64,000 bases of DNA from Mycolicibacter arupensis. Lineage in GTDB: Bacteria; Actinomycetota; Actinomycetes; Mycobacteriales; Mycobacteriaceae. Under the pieces are notes generated by a model, which was not told where the DNA came from, searched no databases, and worked only from the letters and a program-made list of their open reading frames with translations. A program made the translations under genes and the position numbers. The stretch covers positions 60,963 to 124,962 of the forward strand of contig NZ_MVHH01000007.1 in NCBI RefSeq assembly GCF_002086515.1. The letters run 5' to 3'. Positions 10,001 through 19,257 of the stretch are shown here, one piece after another; position 1 is the stretch's first letter, and each line of letters starts with the position of its first letter.

Positions 10001-10792
10001 TCAGCGGGTGGAGACCGCGCGCAGCAGTGCGGCCCCGAAACCCGCGGCGCGGCGCAGCGATCGGCCGCCGGTTCTGCCGGGTGCGGCGATGCGCAGCACC
10101 GGCCACCCGTGGGTGGCGGCCAAGGCCGCCAACCGGGGACGCGGATTCACCGGTCGAGGCCGGCCCACCAGCGACATCAGCGCGGCATCCTCGTCGCCGT
10201 CGGCGTAGAAGAAGCTCTCGGTGAGGTCGACGTCGTTGTCGGCGCAGAACTGCTGCACCGTGGTCGCCTTCTGCGGTCCCCACACCACGGGCTTGACGAT
10301 GTCGCCGGTCAGGAGCCCCGACGCGTCGACGTCGAACCGGTTGCACAGCACCTGCTCGATGCCCAGAAACCGGGCGACCGGAACGGCGTGGATGGTCAGC
10401 GCCGAGGAACTGAGCACCACGGTGTGCCCACGCCGCTGATGCGCGCGCACGATCTCGTGCATGTGCGGATAGATCCGCCCGGTGATGTGGTCAGCGAAAA
10501 GACGTGCGCCCACCTGGTCGAGTTCCCGGAGGGACTCGCCACGCAGATATCCGGCGGCTCGCACCAGGAGCCGTTCGAACTGCATGCGTCCCAGTCGGTA
10601 CCGCACGGCCGCCTCGACGACACCGAGCACCTCGCCGGCTCTGGCCTGACGCCGGCGGATCCGGTCGCCGGCATGCGCGGTGGCCGTGAAGCCCGCCACC
10701 AGCGTGCCGTCCAGGTCGAAAAAGGCACCGACCCGGGCGCCCGGCTCGGCGTTGGCGACATCGGCGATCAGATCGCTCGGTACGGCGGCCAT
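10001..10792 (-). CDS. HAD-superfamily subfamily IB hydrolase (SerB-like phosphatase)
   Basis: The product has 263 residues from the ATG at 10792. HAD motif I is FFDLDGTLV, motif II is VVLSSSALTI, and motif III/IV is ESFFYADGDEDAALM. These match the IB subgroup that includes phosphoserine phosphatase and the mycobacterial SerB-like proteins. The helical cap lies between motifs I and II. A -10-like TACCAT 8 nt upstream of 10792 supports this start; a GTG at 10837 would add 15 residues. The phosphate substrate is unknown. It is divergent from the next small gene. Confidence 0.8.
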   Translation of the reverse strand: MAAVPSDLIADVANAEPGARVGAFFDLDGTLVAGFTATAHAGDRIRRRQARAGEVLGVVEAAVRYRLGRMQFERLLVRAAGYLRGESLRELDQVGARLFADHITGRIYPHMHEIVRAHQRRGHTVVLSSSALTIHAVPVARFLGIEQVLCNRFDVDASGLLTGDIVKPVVWGPQKATTVQQFCADNDVDLTESFFYADGDEDAALMSLVGRPRPVNPRPRLAALAATHGWPVLRIAAPGRTGGRSLRRAAGFGAALLRAVSTR

Positions 10793-10887
10793 CGCCGTCG
10801 ATGGTACGGCCGGCGCGCACGTGTCGCAGTTGACCACGCGCCGCGCGACACGGTGACGCGGTGGGCAGCTGATAGCGTGGTTGGACT

Positions 10888-11154
10888 ATGAATGGAAAGG
10901 TCGGCGCATTGAGCACTGAGACCAGTGAGAACACCGCGACCGATGTGCGGGAAACCCTGTCGGAGACGGCAGAGCAGCACGGCTGGCGGCGTACCCAGCG
11001 CGAACGCGTCGATATCTACAGCCGCGGGATTTACCAGATCCACGCGATCTGGCGGGACAGCAGCACCCTCAATGGCGGAGCGCACTACGAGGACTCGATT
11101 CTGCTGACATACACCACCGAACTTCCGAAGACTCAGGGCTGGTTGTCGCGCTGA
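10888..11154 (+). CDS. Small conserved hypothetical protein
   Basis: The product has 88 residues from the ATG at 10888, or 81 from a TTG at 10909. The TTG has a better ribosome site (GGAAAGG, 8 nt away), whereas the ATG lies 9 nt after a TAGCGT -10 box. It is a soluble acidic/polar protein ending in SILLTYTTELPKTQGWLSR. No domain was recognised. Coding character is supported by codon use, but function is unknown. Confidence 0.55.
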   Translation: MNGKVGALSTETSENTATDVRETLSETAEQHGWRRTQRERVDIYSRGIYQIHAIWRDSSTLNGGAHYEDSILLTYTTELPKTQGWLSR

Positions 11155-11282
11155 GACCGGCTCGGTAACTGCCGCGGCTCCGGTTCGCAACGGTTGCATA
11201 AACGCCCCTCGTGTCACACGGGCATCAGTTTTCACACGGATAACTTCAGTCCCGACCTTGTTATCGGGATTGGGGAGAAGCC

Positions 11283-11780
11283 ATGTCACGAATCCGTACG
11301 TACCTGACCGTCGCAGCCGGTGCCGCCGCCGGACTGTTCCTGGGAGCGCTGGCGTCCAGCGCAACCGCCAACGCCGACACCGTGCCGATCAACCCGGGCC
11401 TGTCCGGAGTGGTCGAGCAGATGGTGGCCTCGACGGCGAACCTCCCGCAGCAGCTGCTGCAGACCACCACCTCGGCGCTCGGCGGCACCTCGTTCGCCCC
11501 GCCCGCGGCACCCGGACAGGCGCCGCTGGCCACCGCCACCTTCAACGTTCCGCCGTCACCGGCTGCGCTGCCTCAGCAGCAGGCCGCCGCAACCGGTCTG
11601 CCCGGACTGGGGAACCTTCCGGCGAGCCTGAGCTCGGTGCTGCCGTTCCCGATGCCGAACTTCGGTGGACCGGCACCGGTTCCCGCGGCCACGACGGCGT
11701 TTGCGCCGAGCTACCTGCCGTCGGTTCCGGTCGCACCGGTCTCGCCGATGGAGGTCATGCTGATTCCGGGCTTGCCCTGA
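11283..11780 (+). CDS. Secreted alanine/proline-rich hypothetical protein
   Basis: The product has 165 residues. Its signal peptide (MSRIRTYLTVAAGAAAGLFL) ends at ATANADTVP. The mature chain is low-complexity, rich in Ala, Pro, Leu and Gln, and has no cysteine. GGGGAGA is 6-7 nt before the ATG. Such small exported proteins are common in mycobacteria and mostly uncharacterised. Upstream, 11250-11269 can form a small hairpin (TCCCGA/TCGGGA). Confidence 0.65.
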   Translation: MSRIRTYLTVAAGAAAGLFLGALASSATANADTVPINPGLSGVVEQMVASTANLPQQLLQTTTSALGGTSFAPPAAPGQAPLATATFNVPPSPAALPQQQAAATGLPGLGNLPASLSSVLPFPMPNFGGPAPVPAATTAFAPSYLPSVPVAPVSPMEVMLIPGLP

Positions 11781-11804
11781 CGCTGACTGCGTAATCTCGG
11801 ACCG

Positions 11805-13079
11805 GTGAGCGCACGCGCAGGAATCGTCGTCACCGGTACCGAGGTACTCACCGGACGTGTGGCCGACCGTAATGGACCGTGGTTGGCCGACCGGCTCCTG
11901 GAATTGGGAGTTGAGTTGGCGCACATCACGATCTGCGGTGACCGACCGGGAGATATCGAGAGCCAGCTGCGGTTCCTGGCCGCCGAGGGTGTGGATCTGA
12001 TCATCACCAGCGGCGGCCTGGGGCCCACAGCCGACGATCTGACGGTCGACACCGTAGCCCGGTTCTGCGGCCGCGAGATCGTTCTCGACACCGAGCTGGA
12101 AGCCCGGATCGCCGACATCATCAAGCCGATGTTGTCGCGCTACGCCGGTCCCGACGCTCCGGATCTCGAGACGGTGTTGGCGGCCAATCGTAAGCAGGCG
12201 ATGGTTCCGGCCGGCGCGACGATTCTGGACCCGGTGGGCACCGCACCCGGCGTGGTGGTCCCGGGCACACCCACCGTCGTCGTGCTGCCTGGACCACCGC
12301 GTGAGCTGCAACCGATGTGGCATAAGGCGATCAAGACCACCGCGGTGCAGGAGGCGTTGGCAGGCCGCACGCATTACCAACAGCAGATGGTCCGCATGTT
12401 CGGGCTGCCCGAATCGGGTCTGGCCGACACGTTGCGCCAGGCGCAGGCGGCGATCGATGACTTCCACCGGCTGGAGATCACCACCTGCCTGCGGCGCGGC
12501 GAGCTGGAGATCGTCACGCGGTACGAACCCGACGCCGCGGCCGCCTACGACCAGTTGCTGGCTGTGCTACGGGAGCGGCATGCACGGGCGATCTTCTCCG
12601 AGGACGGTTCCCGAATCGACGATCTGTTGGCTGACTTGCTGACCGGCCGGCAGATCGCGACCGCCGAATCGTGCACAGCGGGCCTGCTGGCGGGGCGTTT
12701 GGCCGACCCACCGGGCGCCTCGCGCTACCTTGCCGGCGGGGTGGTGTCCTACTCCAACGAGGCAAAGGTGGAGTTGCTCGGGGTCGATGCGGGCTTGATC
12801 GCCGAACACGGCGCGGTGTCCGAACCGGTCGCCGAAGCGATGGCGCGAGGGGCACTGAGCCGTTTCGGGGCCGACACCGCGGTCGCCATCACCGGTATTG
12901 CCGGACCCGGCGGTGGAACCCCGGAGAAGCCGGTGGGCACGGTGTGTTTCTGCGTGGCGCTGGCTGACGGGCCGATGGTCACCCGGACCACGCGCCTGCC
13001 GGGCGAGCGCGCGGATGTGCGGGAACGCTCGACGACGGTGGCGATGCATCTGCTGTATCGGGCGCTGTCAACCGGCTGA
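11805..13079 (+). CDS. cinA: CinA-like nicotinamide-nucleotide amidohydrolase / ADP-ribose pyrophosphatase domain protein
   Basis: The product has 424 residues and two domains. The N-terminal molybdopterin-binding-like (COG1058) domain has [16 protein letters not shown] and [15 protein letters not shown]. The C-terminal amidase domain has [30 protein letters not shown] and [17 protein letters not shown]. In bacteria the latter deamidates NMN to NaMN to recycle NAD, and full-length CinA also hydrolyses ADP-ribose. The GTG start at 11805 lies 7 nt after the -10 box TAATCT (11792-11797), so the mRNA is probably leaderless. The gene is intact. Confidence 0.9.
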   Translation: MSARAGIVVTGTEVLTGRVADRNGPWLADRLLELGVELAHITICGDRPGDIESQLRFLAAEGVDLIITSGGLGPTADDLTVDTVARFCGREIVLDTELEARIADIIKPMLSRYAGPDAPDLETVLAANRKQAMVPAGATILDPVGTAPGVVVPGTPTVVVLPGPPRELQPMWHKAIKTTAVQEALAGRTHYQQQMVRMFGLPESGLADTLRQAQAAIDDFHRLEITTCLRRGELEIVTRYEPDAAAAYDQLLAVLRERHARAIFSEDGSRIDDLLADLLTGRQIATAESCTAGLLAGRLADPPGASRYLAGGVVSYSNEAKVELLGVDAGLIAEHGAVSEPVAEAMARGALSRFGADTAVAITGIAGPGGGTPEKPVGTVCFCVALADGPMVTRTTRLPGERADVRERSTTVAMHLLYRALSTG

Positions 13080-13127
13080 TTCCTGCGGCTGCCGGTGGTA
13101 TGAACATCACACCGAGGAGTTGCAGGT

Positions 13128-14591
13128 GTGAACACACAGTGGGCGTGGTTCAGCGGTTCGGGGTACTGGCTGGGCCGCCTGATGCTCGAGCGTGGCATCG
13201 CGGCCAGCTACCTCATCGCGTTCGTCGCCTCGGCGCGGCAGTTCCGCGCACTGATCGGCGAGCAGGGCATGTTGCCGGCGCCGTCGTATGTAAGGCGGCG
13301 CCCATTTCGCTTGACACCCAGCGTCTTTCATCTGCACTATTCGGATCGATTCTTCGCGTTCGTGTGCTGGCTGGGGGCAGGGCTGGCCGCGGCGCTGGTG
13401 GCGGGCGCCGGCGAGCTGGTGCCGCTGTGGGCGGTGATGGTGACCTGGCTGCTGTTGTGGGTGCTCTACCTGTCGATCGTCAATATCGGTCAGATCTGGT
13501 ACGGGTTCGGCTGGGAATCGATCCTGCTGGAAGCCGGTCTGCTGGCCGTGTTCTTGGGCAATGGCCACGTTGCCCCGCCGGTGCTGGTCATGTGGCTGTC
13601 GCGCTGGCTGCTGTTCCGGATCGAGTTCGGTGCCGGGCTGATCAAGCTGCGCGGCGATTCCTGCTGGCGTGACCTGACTTGCCTGTATTACCACCACGAA
13701 ACCCAGCCCATGCCGGGGCCGTTGAGCTGGTTCTTCCATCACCTGCCCCGGCCGCTGCACAGGGTAGAAGCGGCGGGAAACCACGTGGCTCAGCTGGTGG
13801 TGCCCTTCGGGTTGTTCGCGCCGCAGCCCGTCGCCGGGGTGGCCGCCGCGGTCATCATCGTCACCCAGTTGTGGCTGGTGGCCTCGGGCAACTTCGCCTG
13901 GCTGAACTGGATCACCATCGTGTTGGCGGCCGGTGCGTTGGATCAAACCTGGCTGACCGGAACGATTTCGGATCTGGTGCCTTCGGAGTTGCCGCCACCC
14001 CCGACATGGTTCACCGTCTTGGGGATCGCGTTCGCCGCAGTGGTCGTGATCCTGAGCTACTGGCCGGTGCGCAACTTGGCCTCGCGCAGTCAACGCATGA
14101 ACATCAGTTTCAATCCGCTTCACCTGGTCAGCAGCTATGGGGCGTTCGGAACCGTGGGCCGTTCCCGGCGGGAACTGGTGATCGAGGGCACGGCGGATGC
14201 CGAGCTCACAGAGCGAACGTTGTGGCGGGAATACGAGTTCAAGGGCAAACCCGGTGCGGTAGGCCGGCGTCCGCGTCAGTGGGCGCCTTATCATTTGCGG
14301 CTGGACTGGATGATGTGGTTCGCCGCAGTGTCGCCCCGGTTCATGCTCCCGTGGCGTGACGCACTCGTGCAGAGATTGCTGTGCAATGACCGGGACACGC
14401 TACGTCTCTTGGGCCACAACCCGTTTCCCGACAGTCCACCGCAGTTCGTGCGGATACTGCTCTACGACTATCGGTTCACCACCTGGGCCGAGCGCCGGCG
14501 CGACCGCGCCTGGTGGCACCGCACGCTGATGGGGGTCTACCTGCCGCCGGTCGCGGCGAACGGGCCGTCTGTGCCGCCGAGACCTCGTTAG
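13128..14591 (+). CDS. Lipase maturation factor family membrane protein
   Basis: The product has 487 residues and several membrane helices. Typical family segments are IAFVASARQFRALIGEQGMLPAP, LRGDSCWRDLTCLYYHHETQPMP, and the C-terminal cytoplasmic-like part with WREYEFKGKPG and PYHLRLDWMMWFAA. In animals LMF1 folds lipases in the ER; the bacterial role is unknown, with an envelope or lipase-folding function only inferred. The GTG start has GAGGAG 8 nt upstream. The gap from cinA is 48 bp, so co-transcription is possible. Confidence 0.85.
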   Translation: MNTQWAWFSGSGYWLGRLMLERGIAASYLIAFVASARQFRALIGEQGMLPAPSYVRRRPFRLTPSVFHLHYSDRFFAFVCWLGAGLAAALVAGAGELVPLWAVMVTWLLLWVLYLSIVNIGQIWYGFGWESILLEAGLLAVFLGNGHVAPPVLVMWLSRWLLFRIEFGAGLIKLRGDSCWRDLTCLYYHHETQPMPGPLSWFFHHLPRPLHRVEAAGNHVAQLVVPFGLFAPQPVAGVAAAVIIVTQLWLVASGNFAWLNWITIVLAAGALDQTWLTGTISDLVPSELPPPPTWFTVLGIAFAAVVVILSYWPVRNLASRSQRMNISFNPLHLVSSYGAFGTVGRSRRELVIEGTADAELTERTLWREYEFKGKPGAVGRRPRQWAPYHLRLDWMMWFAAVSPRFMLPWRDALVQRLLCNDRDTLRLLGHNPFPDSPPQFVRILLYDYRFTTWAERRRDRAWWHRTLMGVYLPPVAANGPSVPPRPR

Positions 14592-14601
14592 CGCCGGGCG
14601 G

Positions 14602-16086
14602 TTAACCAGCCTCGGGCCAACAGTCCAGGGGCGGGGGTTGTTCCTCGGGCCGCCCGTCGTCGCCGTCGGGTACTGCGGCGGGTCGGGTGTGGTAGTCGAT
14701 GACGGCTTCGATGAAGTGAAACGGATTGGTTCGGGGTTGGCCGCGTTCAAGTTTCGGTGGGGGCGTCCATGCGACCCGGCCGTCGTCTCCGAGTGCGGTG
14801 GTCCAGCCTTGTTCGGTGGCCATCCGGTTATCGGGTGCACACGCCAACGCCAAGGAGTCAACGTCGGTCTGGCCGTTGCAGGCCCAGTCCTGTTCGAGAT
14901 GATGTGCCTGGGACAAATACCCCGATACGGTGCAGCCAGGTCTGGTACAGCCGCGGTCCCTGGCGTGCAGCACGATTCGCTGATCTGCTGAGGCGAGCCG
15001 CTTGCTACGCCCGAGCCAGAGCGCTCGGCCCCGGCCGTCGAACACACTCAAGTAGTGATAGGCGTGCTCGGCCATCCGCAACAGATCGGTCATCGGCAAC
15101 AGCGATCCTCCGGCGGTGTGGGCCTTACCGGTGGTGTCGGAGCCGGTTACCGGCGCGTGGCCGGCCGCAGCGTGCAGCTCGGCCAGGGTGGTCGAGACGA
15201 TGACCGTCACCGGAAGCCCGTTGAGTTGGCCGAGATCCCCGCAGGCGAGCACTGCACGGCAAGCGGCCAGCAGGGCGTCGTGGGTGCGCTGATCGGGCCG
15301 GCGATCATCACGCTGAATCTGCTCCTGGGAGGGCGTGCCGCTGACACAGGGCTGCTCGTCTGCGGCATTGCACATGCCGGGGGCGGCGAGCTTGGCCAGG
15401 ATCGGTTCCAGGGTGGCTCGCAGCTCCGGGGTGATGTGCCCCGACAGCGAACTCATCCCATCGATGCCTTGCCGGCCGAGTCGCAGCCCGCGCCGGGCCA
15501 GGCGTTCCCGGTCGGTGAAGTCCCCATCCGGATCCAGGACGGCCACCAGATGCTCGGCCAGGCGTTGGAAGGTCTCGGGCCCGAATTGGCTCGCCAGCAC
15601 CGCGAGGTCACGGGCCGCCCGCTGGCGATAGGCGGCGCTGACCGCGGTCGGGATCTTCGCGAGGGCCTTGCGGGCGATCGCCACATGTTCCGGCCCGATC
15701 TGGCCCGCAGCCTGTGCGGCGGCCAGTTCCGGCAACACCGGCTCCAAGGGTTCTCCGGTGACCGCGGCGCGTGGACCCAGCTCAGCGGCCTCCGCTAACC
15801 GACGCCGCGCGCTCGCGGTGCTGATCCGCAGCCGCTCGGCCAACGCCTTGGTCAGCGAGCACGCTCCCAAAGCGCCGGGATCTCCCTCGGTGACCAGCCG
15901 GGCCAGGATCCGGTGATCGACCACCGGCGCCCGCCACGCCAGCGCCTCCCTGCGGGCCAGCACCGTCACCAACTCCTCGGCGCTCAGGGCATCCAGTGAG
16001 CATTTTTCGAGCTGGTCATAGGCGGTCTCGATCGCATCTAGGCACCCCAAAATGGTGTCCCGATCCGTGATCGCCTCCCTACCCAT
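14602..16086 (-). CDS. 13E12-repeat family DUF222/HNH endonuclease (copy 1)
   Basis: The product has 494 residues from the ATG at 16086. A DUF222 region covers about residues 20-330. A C-terminal HNH nuclease motif follows: CTRPGCTVSGYLSQAHHLEQ, then DSLALACAPDN. The last 40 residues are proline/acid rich. These proteins occur in many divergent copies in actinobacterial genomes, and the M. tuberculosis 13E12 repeats belong here. They are regarded as mobile or selfish nuclease genes, and the biological role is unproven. A second, dissimilar copy lies at 55325-56575. No flanking repeats were seen. Confidence 0.85.
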   Translation of the reverse strand: MGREAITDRDTILGCLDAIETAYDQLEKCSLDALSAEELVTVLARREALAWRAPVVDHRILARLVTEGDPGALGACSLTKALAERLRISTASARRRLAEAAELGPRAAVTGEPLEPVLPELAAAQAAGQIGPEHVAIARKALAKIPTAVSAAYRQRAARDLAVLASQFGPETFQRLAEHLVAVLDPDGDFTDRERLARRGLRLGRQGIDGMSSLSGHITPELRATLEPILAKLAAPGMCNAADEQPCVSGTPSQEQIQRDDRRPDQRTHDALLAACRAVLACGDLGQLNGLPVTVIVSTTLAELHAAAGHAPVTGSDTTGKAHTAGGSLLPMTDLLRMAEHAYHYLSVFDGRGRALWLGRSKRLASADQRIVLHARDRGCTRPGCTVSGYLSQAHHLEQDWACNGQTDVDSLALACAPDNRMATEQGWTTALGDDGRVAWTPPPKLERGQPRTNPFHFIEAVIDYHTRPAAVPDGDDGRPEEQPPPLDCWPEAG

Positions 16087-16192
16087 ATATCGAACACTAG
16101 TGCGATCCACCGACAGAAAAGGCGGCTGGTCCGAACCTGTTAGCAGGGTCGGCAACTGTGGATAACTGGGGCCGCGGACGGCAGCGTGGCCG

Positions 16193-16588
16193 CTATCTCA
16201 GAGGCCGCGAGGTCATTGATGAACTCGAGCACGACGGACGGTCGGACCCGGGTGGCGGCGGTGGTGCGAAGTCGGCTCCGCCGAAGCGTTCGGCGAGCAG
16301 TGCCCGGACCCGCGGGTCATCGGGGTCCAGGTCAGACAGGGGTGTGTTGTCCACGTCGACAGGCGTGGGGTCGGGGGCATCGATGTCGATCCATTGCCGG
16401 TAGCCGCCCGGAGCATCAACCGGCCGGATGACGGCCTGACCAGCGACGGGACCGAGACCGGCGCGCGCCAGATGTCGTGCGATCACCGGTATGTTGACGA
16501 ACCGCAGGTCATAAATGGTGCCCTCGGGCGATACTGAGCAATCCAGGGGATCGGCAATGGCCCACGGCTTTGTCGAGCGGGTGTGCAT
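16193..16588 (-). CDS. Hypothetical protein, possibly frameshifted
   Basis: The product has 131 residues beginning MHTRSTKPWAIADPLDCSVS and ending in a Pro- and Ser-rich tail. No domain was recognised. A second minus-strand ORF (16509-16652, 47 codons, MQPHINIHGQLNLPEIPEPG) overlaps its start in the -1 frame and has its own ribosome-site-like GAGG. Either two short overlapping genes exist, or one gene of about 150 codons has suffered a frameshift near 16545-16600. It lies just upstream of the HNH gene. Confidence 0.35.
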   Translation of the reverse strand: MHTRSTKPWAIADPLDCSVSPEGTIYDLRFVNIPVIARHLARAGLGPVAGQAVIRPVDAPGGYRQWIDIDAPDPTPVDVDNTPLSDLDPDDPRVRALLAERFGGADFAPPPPPGSDRPSCSSSSMTSRPLR

Positions 16589-16691
16589 TTGGGCCCGGCT
16601 CGGGAATTTCGGGAAGGTTCAGCTGACCGTGGATGTTGATGTGCGGTTGCATCAAGCCCTCCTCATTGGTTGATAGGACGGAAGGAACGTG

Positions 16692-16997
16692 ATGGCGCGC
16701 ATCGCGCAAACTGTTGGTACCGGTATCGCAGCGCTGGGGTTATTGCTGGGAACAGCCGCTGCGGCACACGCCGACGAGCAGTCCTACATGGACTACCTGT
16801 TTGCCCACGGCTGGAACTACCGGTTTGGCATATCCGCACCGTCTCACGCGATCGGGCTCGGGCACATGATCTGCGACAACATCCACTGGAATGGTGGCCC
16901 GCTAAACGGCTTCAATGGGTTTACGCAGAGCATTGTCGACGGCACGATGATCGAAGGAGCCCAACACGAACTCTGCCCAGACACCCTGCCCCACTAG
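16692..16997 (+). CDS. Small secreted DUF732-like protein
   Basis: The product has 101 residues. Its signal peptide (MARIAQTVGTGIAALGLLLG) is cleaved after HADE or AHA. The mature domain (YMDYLFAHGWNYRFG ... GHMICDNIHWNGG) has the short helical pattern and Cys pair of DUF732, a mycobacterial exported domain of unknown function. GAAGGAA precedes the ATG. Its TAG stop shares the bases CTAG with the stop of the opposing ORF. Confidence 0.6.
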   Translation: MARIAQTVGTGIAALGLLLGTAAAAHADEQSYMDYLFAHGWNYRFGISAPSHAIGLGHMICDNIHWNGGPLNGFNGFTQSIVDGTMIEGAQHELCPDTLPH

Positions 16998-17263
16998 AAC
17001 AGGTCGTTGCTGCCGAATAGGGTGCCGATGGCGTTCCACATTGTTTGGATGGTGCGCACCACTTGCCCTAGGGGATCTTCCATGTCACCACCGGTGCCGA
17101 TGGTGATGTCGAATGTCTTGGGTGTCGATTCGGCGTAGTACATGCGAACTGCACTGACCGGGCGCCTAGGTCGAAACCGCAGCAAAATCGAGTACTCCCG
17201 CCGATTCCAGATACCGACTTGAAATGCCTGATACAGCCGGGCATTCCAATGCCCCTGCCGCAT
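16994..17263 (-). CDS. Doubtful small ORF of low GC content
   Basis: The frame has 89 residues from an ATG at 17263 (MRQGHWNARLYQAFQVGIWN) and ends TMWNAIGTLFGSNDLF. Base composition is visibly less GC-rich than its surroundings and codon choice is unusual. No signal, helix or domain was recognised. It may be a degenerate gene end or an acquired fragment. The frame continues upstream through the DUF2834 gene only as a shadow. Confidence 0.3.
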   Translation of the reverse strand: MRQGHWNARLYQAFQVGIWNRREYSILLRFRPRRPVSAVRMYYAESTPKTFDITIGTGGDMEDPLGQVVRTIQTMWNAIGTLFGSNDLF

Positions 17264-17304
17264 AGTCAAAGCCGGAGGCCAAAGTCGTTGCCGTTGCCCA
17301 GCGG

Positions 17305-17730
17305 CTACCGCGTGTCGACCCACACAGTGAATCCCGCCAGCACCACCGTGACAACGCCCAGCAGCACGATGTCGAGGGCGCCCAGTCGCGGCCCCTCGGC
17401 ACCCTCGGCGGCCAGCCGGCGTTCCCGGGCTATCAGAAACAGCGGGAACGTCACACTGATCGCCACAAGGAAACCGCCCACGATGTAGGCCCACACGAAG
17501 CGCACGTTGTGCTTGCGGGCCTCGGTCACCATCAGGATCGCTGCGGCTAGGAACAGCAGCAGAATGTCGACGGTGATCGAGCGCGACGCCGGTGTCACCG
17601 CGGTGTCCGGCAGGAACTGCGACAGAAAGTCGGCCCCGTCGTAGGCCAGATTCTGGCTCCACGTGGCGACCAACGCAGCGACGGCGATCGCGGCGTACAC
17701 ACCACAACGGACTTTGGCTGCTGTGTTCAT
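17305..17730 (-). CDS. DUF2834-type membrane protein
   Basis: The product has 141 residues and four predicted membrane helices: GVYAAIAVAALVAT, SITVDILLLFLAAAILM, FVWAYIVGGFLVAISVTFPL and LDIVLLGVVTVVLAGFTVWV. The polar loop ARKHNVRFVWAYIV is typical of the DUF2834 family. Function is unknown. The minus-strand -10 box TACCGT (17737-17742) lies 6 nt before the ATG, implying a leaderless mRNA. Confidence 0.7.
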   Translation of the reverse strand: MNTAAKVRCGVYAAIAVAALVATWSQNLAYDGADFLSQFLPDTAVTPASRSITVDILLLFLAAAILMVTEARKHNVRFVWAYIVGGFLVAISVTFPLFLIARERRLAAEGAEGPRLGALDIVLLGVVTVVLAGFTVWVDTR

Positions 17731-17776
17731 GCCGTCACGGTAGCGTCCAGGGCGATCGGCGCACTGCCGTTTCGGC

Positions 17777-18208
17777 TCACAACTCGAGCAGCACCGTCAC
17801 CGGTCCGTCGTTGACCAGTTCCACCTGCATGTGGGCCCCGAACCGACCTGTTGCCACCGTCGCGCCCAAACGTCGCAGCGCCTCGGCGAATTCGTCGACC
17901 AGCGGTTCGGCCACCGGCCCCGGTGCGGCGGCATTCCACGACGGCCGCCGTCCCTTTGCGGTGTCGGCGTACAGCGTGAACTGGCTGACCACCAGAATCG
18001 GCGCGCCGACGTCTGCCGCCGAGAGTTGGTCATCGAGAATGCGCAGCTGCCAAAGCTTTTCGGCCATCCGTTGTGCCGTAGCGGAATCGTCGGTGTGGGT
18101 GACGCCGACCAGAGCCAGCAGGCCCTGGCCCTCCGGCTCGATCGCGCCGACGATCTGACCGTCGACGCTGACGTGGGCCGACGAGACGCGCTGAACCAGA
18201 ACTCGCAC
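17777..18208 (-). CDS. dtd: D-aminoacyl-tRNA deacylase
   Basis: The product has 143 residues, the normal DTD length. It starts [17 protein letters not shown] and carries both signature motifs, [17 protein letters not shown] and the NDGPVT motif near the C-terminus ([15 protein letters not shown]). It removes D-amino acids, and Gly from tRNA-Ala, in the cytosol. The GTG start at 18208 follows the -10 box TAGCAT (minus strand, 18216-18221) by 7 nt. It is divergent from the MTH1187 gene, a pairing also found for Rv1897c/Rv1898. Confidence 0.95.
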   Translation of the reverse strand: MRVLVQRVSSAHVSVDGQIVGAIEPEGQGLLALVGVTHTDDSATAQRMAEKLWQLRILDDQLSAADVGAPILVVSQFTLYADTAKGRRPSWNAAAPGPVAEPLVDEFAEALRRLGATVATGRFGAHMQVELVNDGPVTVLLEL

Positions 18209-18261
18209 GCCCCCGATGCTAGGTAGGCTCGCCGAGATACCGGTCGGGAGGGGTGAGCCAC

Positions 18262-18579
18262 ATGTCGGTCTTGGTCGCGTTCTCGGTGACGCCGCTGGGT
18301 GTGGGGGAGGGCGTCGGGGAGATCGTGGCCGAGGCGGTTCGCGTGGTTCGGGAGTCGGGCCTGCCCAACCGCACCGATGCGATGTTCACCGTGATCGAGG
18401 CCGAGACCTGGGCCGAGGCCATGGCCGTGGTGCAGCGGGCGGTGGAAGCGGTCGCGGCGCGGTCACCGCGGGTCAGCACGGTCATCAAAGCCGACTGGCG
18501 CGAGGGCGCCACCGACGCGATGACCGCCAAGGTCGAATCGGTGGAGCGGCACCTGGCCGCTCCGCAGCCGCCTAGTTGA
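18262..18579 (+). CDS. MTH1187-family thiamine-binding-like protein
   Basis: The product has 105 residues with a ferredoxin-like fold pattern. [26 protein letters not shown] and the E-containing [16 protein letters not shown] are typical. Family members bind thiamine or hydroxymethylpyrimidine, though their cellular role is unsettled. The ATG has GGGAGG 7-8 nt upstream. The 3' end overlaps the convergent dipeptidase gene by 8 bp. Confidence 0.85.
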   Translation: MSVLVAFSVTPLGVGEGVGEIVAEAVRVVRESGLPNRTDAMFTVIEAETWAEAMAVVQRAVEAVAARSPRVSTVIKADWREGATDAMTAKVESVERHLAAPQPPS

Positions 18580-19240
18580 CCGGGACCTCAAGAATGGGCC
18601 GTCCCACGTCGGCGCCGGGACCGTTGAAGTGCCACCACTCCCCGGAGTAGGTGGCCAGCCCCGCGGCGTTCATCGCCTCGCGGAGCGCGGCACGTTCGGC
18701 CGCCGCGCGGGCGCTGATGCCTTCGGCGAATGCCGCTGCACTGGGCGTGAAGTCATCGAAACCGGTGCCCATCTCCGAGAGGCGCCCCTGCGCGTCGGCG
18801 GTGGTCACGTCGACCGATCGGCCGGTCTCATGACTGCGGGCCAAGGAGCCGGGCCGCGCTACCCACGTCGGATTCGGTACCACCTCGAACATCCGGACCT
18901 GCACGGCATGCGGCCGGTAGCAGTCCCAGAACACCAGGAGCCGGCCGCGGCTGCGTAGCGCGGCCGCCGCGCCGGCCAGCCCCGGGGCCAGCGACTCATG
19001 CACCAGACAGCGGGCATTGGCGGGGTAGAGCTGTTGGCCCACAAAGTTGTTCGCGGTGGCATAGCGCAAGTCGATGAACGCATCCGGCACCACGCTGCGC
19101 ACATCGACGAATCCCGCCGCGCGAGCCGCCTCCGAAACGGCCGGTACCTCGAAGCCCGGTGCGGCAGCCGCAGCACCCGAAGCGCCCACGAGCAGCGCCG
19201 CCACCACCGTCACCACCGTCACCACTCGCAGACTCCGCAT
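18572..19240 (-). CDS. Exported VanX-type D-Ala-D-Ala dipeptidase (M15)
   Basis: The product has 222 residues and a cleavable signal peptide ending in AAAAAP. Peptidase M15D residues can be placed: Arg109 (DCYRPH), zinc ligands His137 and Asp144 (SHETGRSVD), the catalytic pair Glu201 and zinc ligand His204 (GEWWHF). VanX enzymes hydrolyse free D-Ala-D-Ala. An exported version would act in the periplasm, possibly in peptidoglycan turnover rather than glycopeptide resistance, since no vanH or vanA accompanies it. It is last in a minus-strand run behind yaaA (17-bp gap). Confidence 0.85.
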   Translation of the reverse strand: MRSLRVVTVVTVVAALLVGASGAAAAAPGFEVPAVSEAARAAGFVDVRSVVPDAFIDLRYATANNFVGQQLYPANARCLVHESLAPGLAGAAAALRSRGRLLVFWDCYRPHAVQVRMFEVVPNPTWVARPGSLARSHETGRSVDVTTADAQGRLSEMGTGFDDFTPSAAAFAEGISARAAAERAALREAMNAAGLATYSGEWWHFNGPGADVGRPILEVPVN

Positions 19241-19257
19241 CTGCCCATTGTGGCGTG

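Noticed and set aside
13107..14294. 395-codon open frame opposite the lipase maturation factor gene
   Set aside because: Low-complexity Gln/Arg/His-rich translation with no domain; antisense shadow of a clearly coding gene.
14602..16155. HNH gene as part of a complete mobile element
   Set aside because: No terminal repeats, integrase or target duplication were seen at either 13E12-type copy.
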